Origin: Kitasatospora sp. NBC_00315 | GTDB lineage: Bacteria; Actinomycetota; Actinomycetes; Streptomycetales; Streptomycetaceae | DNA: 64,000 nt | Assembly: GCF_041435095.1 (NCBI RefSeq) | Contig: NZ_CP108025.1 | Coordinates: 1,364,001-1,428,000, forward strand | Reading direction: 5' to 3' | Part shown: in pieces, positions 60,075 through 64,000 of the stretch | How the letters are laid out: each line of letters opens with the position of its first letter | Numbering within the stretch: the first letter of the stretch is position 1 | Made by a program: the position numbers and the translations under genes | Notes under the pieces: model-generated | Seen by the model: the letters and a program-made list of their open reading frames with translations, nothing else | Databases searched by the model: none | What the model was told of the DNA's origin: nothing

Positions 60075-60965
60075 TCAGATGAACGGCGGTCTGCCCAACC
60101 TGGTCAGCCGCCACACAGTACGCCATCGCATGGGCCGACGCGCACCGCAGGGCTCGCGCCAGCCCGCCCGGAACCCGCCCCACCATGCCTTGAGCGCCTC
60201 CGGGGAGGGGCGGCGGGCCAGCGTCAGCAGGAACCAGGTTCCCAGGTAGAGAGGCACGAACAGGGCCGGAAGGTTCCGTCGCGCCAGCCACACCCGGTTG
60301 CGCGCCACGTTGTGGAAGAACGACGCGTGCCGGGCCGGCGAGGTGGTCGGGTGGTGCAGCACCACGTCCGCGCGGTAGTCGATGGACCAGCCGGCGTCGA
60401 GCGCGCGCCAGGCGAGGTCGGTCTCCTCGTGCGCGTAGAAGAACTCGCCGGGGAGCTGACCGGCCTGGCCGAACACCTTGCTCCGCACGGCGCTGGCGCC
60501 GCCGAGGAAGGTGGTCACCCGGGAGGAGCGCAGCGGATCGCTGGCGCGCAGCCGGGGGACGTGCCGGCGCTGGGTGATCCCGGTGTCCGGGTCGGCGATC
60601 CGGAAGGAGACGATCCCGAGCTCCGGATCGGCGGTGAACGCCTCACGCAGCAGCCGGGCCGAGTCGCTGAGCGGGAGCAGGCCGTCGTCGTCCAGGAAGA
60701 GCACCGCGTCGACGTCCCGGGCGTCCGGCCCGAACAGCTCGATGCCGACGTTGCGCCCGCCGGGGATGCCGAGGTTCTCCGGCAGCTCCACGCTGCGCAC
60801 ACCGGCCGGCAGCGGCGGCAGCGGGGCCCCGTTGCCGACCACGGCCAGCTCGACCGCCGGACCCTCCTGGCCGGTCACGGAGTCGATCAGGGCGTTGAGC
60901 TCGGCCGGGCGGTTGCCCATCGTGATGATCACGGCGCCGAGCCGGAACCCGTCCGCCGCACTCAT
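60075..60965 (-). CDS. Family 2 glycosyltransferase
   Basis: 296-aa GT-A-fold enzyme. AVIITMGNRPAELNALIDSV (first strand, about 11-30), LPENLGIPGGRNVGIE (about 71-86), the DXD-like VLFLDDDGLL (about 100-109), FLGGASAVRSKVF (about 158-170) and the catalytic-base segment EFFYAHEETDLAWRALDAGW (about 181-200) are visible; these resemble rhamnosyl/galactofuranosyl transferases. No membrane helix except a weak one near LFVPLYLGTWFLLTLA, so it is membrane-peripheral. ATG overlaps the CDP-alcohol gene stop (60962-60965). Donor and acceptor are unknown. Confidence 0.88.
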   Translation of the reverse strand: MSAADGFRLGAVIITMGNRPAELNALIDSVTGQEGPAVELAVVGNGAPLPPLPAGVRSVELPENLGIPGGRNVGIELFGPDARDVDAVLFLDDDGLLPLSDSARLLREAFTADPELGIVSFRIADPDTGITQRRHVPRLRASDPLRSSRVTTFLGGASAVRSKVFGQAGQLPGEFFYAHEETDLAWRALDAGWSIDYRADVVLHHPTTSPARHASFFHNVARNRVWLARRNLPALFVPLYLGTWFLLTLARRPSPEALKAWWGGFRAGWREPCGARRPMRWRTVWRLTRLGRPPFI

Positions 60966-61792
60966 CGGAGCCTGCTGGAGAGGACGATGCTGAGCAGGTG
61001 CAGGACGGTCTGCAGCATCGCGATGGCCGCCAGCACGACCACCGCGAGGCGGGTGAAGAACAGCCCGCCGTGGACGGCGTCGGCGATGCCCGCTGCCAGC
61101 ACGAACAGCGAGGCCTCGACCGCGCCGACCAGCCGGTGGAACTTCAGGAAGGCGGCGGCCTTGCGGGCCCTGGCGACGCCCGAGGAGCGCGGCACCGCGG
61201 CGCTGTCCTCGACGGCGGTCAGCCCGCTGCGGGCGCGGGCCACATCGACCAGGTCCGTCTCGGACTTGATCAGGATGGCGCCGAGCGCGGCCAGCGTGCC
61301 GAGGAAGGCCCACTCCCAGTGGGAGGCGGTGCCCTCGCGGTGGAACAGGTCGCTCGCCCGCAGGCCGAGGCCGGTGAGCAGCGCCGCCTCGGACATGTAG
61401 TGGCCGACCCGGTCCAGGTAGACGCCGGTGAGGGAGGTCTGGCGGCGCCAGCGCGCCACCTCGCCGTCCACGCAGTCCAGCAGCAGGTAGAGCTGGATCA
61501 GCACCGCGCCGAGGACGGCACCGGTCAGACCGGGGACGACCAGCGCCGCCCCTGCCAGGATGCCGGTGAACATCATCAGGTAGGTGAGGCCGTTGGGCGT
61601 GATGAAGGTGACCGGCGCAAGCACCCGGGTGATCCGCAGCGAGATGCTGCGCATGTAGAGGCGACCCGCCCAGTGCTCAGCGCTGCGGCGCTGGAGCATG
61701 CCCTCGGGGTGGATGACGGCCCGCAGCTCCTCGATCGAGGGGCGGACCGTGAGGTCGACCGCGGGGCGGTCAGTCGTTGACTGCTTGGACAT
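60962..61792 (-). CDS. CDP-alcohol phosphatidyltransferase family membrane enzyme
   Basis: 276-aa integral membrane phosphotransferase. The signature DxxDG-x2-AR-x8-G-x3-D-x3-D is recognisable in DCVDGEVARWRR...TGVYLDRVGHY (about residues 116-140; the last Asp is replaced by His, as in some branches). About six helices, e.g. LMMFTGILAGAALVVPGL and VLAAIAMLQTVLHLLSIVL. The enzyme should move a phospho-alcohol from a CDP donor to a hydroxyl acceptor. The donor is probably made by the upstream nucleotidyltransferase. ATG at 61792 (MSKQSTTDRP) chosen over an upstream frame; the ribosome site is weak, and the gene overlaps the dehydrogenase by 23 bp. Confidence 0.85.
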   Translation of the reverse strand: MSKQSTTDRPAVDLTVRPSIEELRAVIHPEGMLQRRSAEHWAGRLYMRSISLRITRVLAPVTFITPNGLTYLMMFTGILAGAALVVPGLTGAVLGAVLIQLYLLLDCVDGEVARWRRQTSLTGVYLDRVGHYMSEAALLTGLGLRASDLFHREGTASHWEWAFLGTLAALGAILIKSETDLVDVARARSGLTAVEDSAAVPRSSGVARARKAAAFLKFHRLVGAVEASLFVLAAGIADAVHGGLFFTRLAVVVLAAIAMLQTVLHLLSIVLSSRLR

Positions 61793-62831
61793 AGTCGGCG
61801 TACGCGTCCCTGATAGCGGAGGGGGAGAGGTCGAGGTGCTCAAGGATGGTGAAGCGTCCCGGGCGGGTGTTCGGAGCGTAGTGCACCGCCTCGGTGAACT
61901 CCGCCTCGGTGAAGCCGATCTGAGCTGCGGTCACCGGCAGGCCGTGACGCGCCAGGCGCTCCACGATCAGACCGGTCAGCTCGCGCTCGCCCCGCAGGAA
62001 GCTGGCGAAGGCGGCCCCGAGGCCCACCTGTTCGCCGTGCTGGGCGGATCGCTTGGGATACAGCACGTCCAGGGCATGCGAGATCTCGTGACAGGCACCG
62101 GAGGAGGGCCGGGTACTGCCCGCGATATTCATCGCGATGCCGGACAGTACCAGGGCTTCTGCCAGGGCCGTAAGGAGGTCCTGGTCCTGAAGGCTCCCGG
62201 GGTGGCGCAGCAGGTTCTCACCGGCCGAGCGGGCCATCGCGACAGCCAGTCCGTCCACCGGTTCGCCCGTCACGGCCTGGGAGAGCTCCCAGTCCGCGCA
62301 GGCCGAGATGTTGGAGATCACGTCGCCGATGCCGGCCGCCACGAAGCGCTGCGGAGCCTGCCGGACGACGTCGAGGTCCACCACGATGCCGATCGGCCCG
62401 GGGACCCCGTAGGAGCCCCGCCCGGCGTCGTTGTCGAGGGTCGAGACGGGCGAGCAGATGCCGTCGTGGGCCAGGTTGGTGGCGACCGCGACGACCGGCA
62501 GGCCGACCCGGGCGGCGGCGTACTTCGCGGCGTCGATGATCTTGCCGCCGCCCATCGCGACGATGGCGTCGTAGTGGCCGGCCCGCATCCGGTCCGCGAG
62601 GCGCACCGCGCTGTCCAGGCTGCCGTCGTCCACGTTGTACCAGTCGGCGCCGGGCAGGGTCGGCTCCAGTCGCTCCCTCAGCACCGCGCCGGAGCCGTTG
62701 CTGATGGCGATCGCGATCCGGCCCGAGGCGGACAGCCGCTGGTCGGCGAGGATGCCGGCCAGCGCGTCCAGGGCCCCGGAGCGGATCTCGACGAAGACCG
62801 GCGACGGCACCAGGCGGGTCAGTACTGGCAC
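61770..62831 (-). CDS. Glycerol-1-phosphate dehydrogenase-type iron/zinc dehydrogenase
   Basis: 353-aa NAD(P)-dependent dehydrogenase of the EgsA/AraM branch, expected to reduce dihydroxyacetone phosphate to sn-glycerol-1-phosphate. Family blocks: AMGGGKIIDAAKYAA (about 94-108), VATNLAHDGICSPVSTL (about 116-132, the T-x-x-S/A-HDG-x-x-SP motif), AAGIGDVISNISACADWELS (about 160-179), and the metal-binding His residues in PSSGACHEISHALD (about 237-250) and RSAQHGEQVGLG (about 256-267). This is the enantiomer-specific counterpart of ordinary glycerol-3-phosphate enzymes. GTG start at 62831 inside the end of the nucleotidyltransferase gene (13 bp overlap), with GGGAG upstream. The actual substrate needs biochemical proof. 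Confidence 0.85.
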   Translation of the reverse strand: MPVLTRLVPSPVFVEIRSGALDALAGILADQRLSASGRIAIAISNGSGAVLRERLEPTLPGADWYNVDDGSLDSAVRLADRMRAGHYDAIVAMGGGKIIDAAKYAAARVGLPVVAVATNLAHDGICSPVSTLDNDAGRGSYGVPGPIGIVVDLDVVRQAPQRFVAAGIGDVISNISACADWELSQAVTGEPVDGLAVAMARSAGENLLRHPGSLQDQDLLTALAEALVLSGIAMNIAGSTRPSSGACHEISHALDVLYPKRSAQHGEQVGLGAAFASFLRGERELTGLIVERLARHGLPVTAAQIGFTEAEFTEAVHYAPNTRPGRFTILEHLDLSPSAIRDAYADYVQAVND

Positions 62832-63574
62832 GCGATCTCCCGCGCCCGGGTCAGGTCGTCGTGGTTGTCGACCTCGACCCAGGTCACCTCGCCGATCGGC
62901 TGCACGTCGATCCGCAGGCCCCGGTTCACCATCTCCTGGTAGCCGTCCTCGTAGTACAGCTGCGGGTCGCGCTCGAAGGTGGTCCGCAGGGCGTCGGAGA
63001 GGTCCTCGGCGGCGGAGGGGTTGATGACCGTGACGCCGATGTACTCCCCGCTGGCCTCGGCGGGCTCCATCAGCTTGGTGATCCGGCGCATCCCGGCGGC
63101 CGGGTCGACGACGACCTTCATCTCCTCGTCCGCCAGCTTCTTCACGGTGTCCAGGGCCAGCAGGATCCCGGGGGCGCGACCCTCCTTGGCGAGGCGGTCG
63201 TTGCCGTCCAGCATGGTGCGCTGGACCGAGGCCGGGTGCACGGTGTCCCCGTTGGCGAGCAGCAGGCCCTCGCCGAAGAGGTCGCGGGCGCACCAGAGGG
63301 AGTAGGCGTTGTTCCACTCCTCGGCCTTGTCGTTCTCGACCAGGGTGAGCTTGACGCCGTACTTCTGCTCCAGGGCGTCCTTGCGGTCGTACACCGCCTC
63401 CTTGCGGTAGCCGACCACGATGGCCGCCTCCCGCAGACCGACCTCGGCGAAGTTGCCGAGGGTGAGGTCCAGGACGGTCCGCTCGCCGTCGACCGGCACC
63501 AGCGCCTTGGGCAGCGTGTCGGTGTACGGGCGCAGCCGGCGGCCGGCGCCGGCTGCCAGAACGAGGCCGATCAT
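62819..63574 (-). CDS. Nucleotidyltransferase (LicC/sugar-1-phosphate cytidylyltransferase-like)
   Basis: 251-aa NTP-transferase. The opening GLVLAAGAGRRLRPYTDTLP then KALVPV (residues 3-28) is the nucleotide-binding signature. VVGYRKEAVYDRK, LVENDKAEEWNNAYSLWCAR (as in LicC-like enzymes) and LLANGDTVHPASV (about 103-115, the metal-binding Asp) follow; WVEVDNHDDLTRAREIA is the usual end. The nucleotide is not certain, but pairing with a CDP-alcohol transferase points to CTP. First gene of the operon; ATG at 63574. A spacer of more than 400 bp lies upstream. Confidence 0.87.
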   Translation of the reverse strand: MIGLVLAAGAGRRLRPYTDTLPKALVPVDGERTVLDLTLGNFAEVGLREAAIVVGYRKEAVYDRKDALEQKYGVKLTLVENDKAEEWNNAYSLWCARDLFGEGLLLANGDTVHPASVQRTMLDGNDRLAKEGRAPGILLALDTVKKLADEEMKVVVDPAAGMRRITKLMEPAEASGEYIGVTVINPSAAEDLSDALRTTFERDPQLYYEDGYQEMVNRGLRIDVQPIGEVTWVEVDNHDDLTRAREIACQY

Positions 63575-64000
63575 GCGGTGTCTCCTGATCCGTCGTGCTC
63601 CGCCGGTGGAGCGCCGCGCGGAGGGTGACCGCACGGGCGACCGAACGGGAGTGACCGAACGGCGGTGACCGAGCGGGGCGGTCCAGCGTGGGTGGCCGAG
63701 CGGGATGACCACGTGGGACGACCACGCACCGGCCGGCCACCCGGGTGGCGCTCCGGTGCCGCCACTCGGGCGACACACCGTGTAAGTGATGGTAGGCGAC
63801 CGCGACGACCAGCCCGAACGCGCCCGGGGCGGACGGCGGGCGGGCGACCGCGGGCCGCTCGGACGGGCGGCCCGGCGGGGCGGACGGCGGAGGGACGGTG
63901 GGCGGACGGCGGGCGGACGGCGGGCGGACGGCGGGCGGACGGCGGGCGGACGACCGGCGAGGGGCTCGAACGTCCGAAACCGGTCAGACCTGGGTACTTA
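63575..64000. other. Operon upstream region with GC-rich repeats, no gene seen
   Basis: 426 bp. Degenerate GTGACCGAACGG-type repeats occur at about 63628-63685. A TGTAAGTGATGG patch near 63780 is less GC-rich. An 11-bp tandem repeat fills 63900-63952. No ORF with family support; the last 30 bases are also less GC-rich (CGTCCGAAACCGGTC). Confidence 0.4.
63900..63952. repeat. Tandem 11-bp repeat GGGCGGACGGC, about five copies
   Basis: Copies at 63900, 63911, 63922 and 63933 are exact, with a partial fifth. Confidence 0.9.

Overview
The window is very GC-rich DNA with long GC-biased ORFs on both strands, frequent GTG starts and stop/start overlaps. It carries a CTTGCAG-type maltose operator, a chitin-response site, the glutamate transporter gluABCD order and a complete hopanoid locus. 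Together these point to a streptomycete chromosome (Streptomyces or Kitasatospora); the species cannot be told. I see no rRNA, tRNA, insertion sequence, prophage or CRISPR. Many spacers hold short GC-rich tandem repeats.

Left part (1-16 kb): a maltose/maltodextrin ABC uptake operon malEFG (malG runs off the left edge) with an inverted-repeat operator before malE; a decayed flavohaemoprotein 3' fragment beside a cysteine-bearing winged-helix regulator; a GNAT acetyltransferase overlapping a galactose mutarotase; a large AAA-LuxR regulator divergent from a class I terpene synthase; small conserved proteins, a serine hydrolase, a Nudix hydrolase, a molybdopterin oxidoreductase with its cytochrome b-like membrane subunit, and a TetR regulator.

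Middle (16-39 kb): a 615-residue protein of unknown function with four near-identical GTPVR...DFNPFAP repeats; a secreted GH18 chitinase with CBM2 and two FnIII modules; a LysR / cysteine dioxygenase / YeiH cassette suggesting cysteine-sulfur catabolism and export; gluABCD; a two-gene heterodimeric ABC exporter whose ATP-site motifs are degraded in complementary fashion; an aldo/keto reductase; a regulator made of two fused MarR domains; a FabG-like reductase, an F420-type oxidoreductase, a PAP2 phosphatase and two small conserved proteins.

39-46 kb: a hexuronate/aldarate catabolic island. Uronate dehydrogenase, 5-dehydro-4-deoxyglucarate dehydratase and an alpha-ketoglutarate-semialdehyde dehydrogenase-type enzyme would take uronates to 2-oxoglutarate. 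An IclR regulator and two 16-bp GTTCA(n6)TGAAC palindromes at the two divergent promoters suggest shared control. An uncharacterised TIM-barrel-like protein lies inside the island; the aldarate dehydratase and an uptake system are not present.

46-58 kb: the hopanoid operon, all on the minus strand, in the order hpnC-hpnD-hpnE-polyprenyl synthase-shc-hpnG-hpnH-dxs-hpnO. It covers prenyl diphosphate supply, squalene formation, cyclisation to hopene and side-chain building to aminobacteriohopanetriol.

58-63.6 kb: a compact six-gene minus-strand operon: LicC-like nucleotidyltransferase, glycerol-1-phosphate dehydrogenase-type enzyme, CDP-alcohol phosphatidyltransferase, family 2 glycosyltransferase, and a TagG/TagH-type polysaccharide exporter. 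It looks like a self-contained pathway for an exported phosphodiester-linked glycopolymer or glycolipid, possibly built on sn-glycerol-1-phosphate. This is the best candidate here for an undescribed system.
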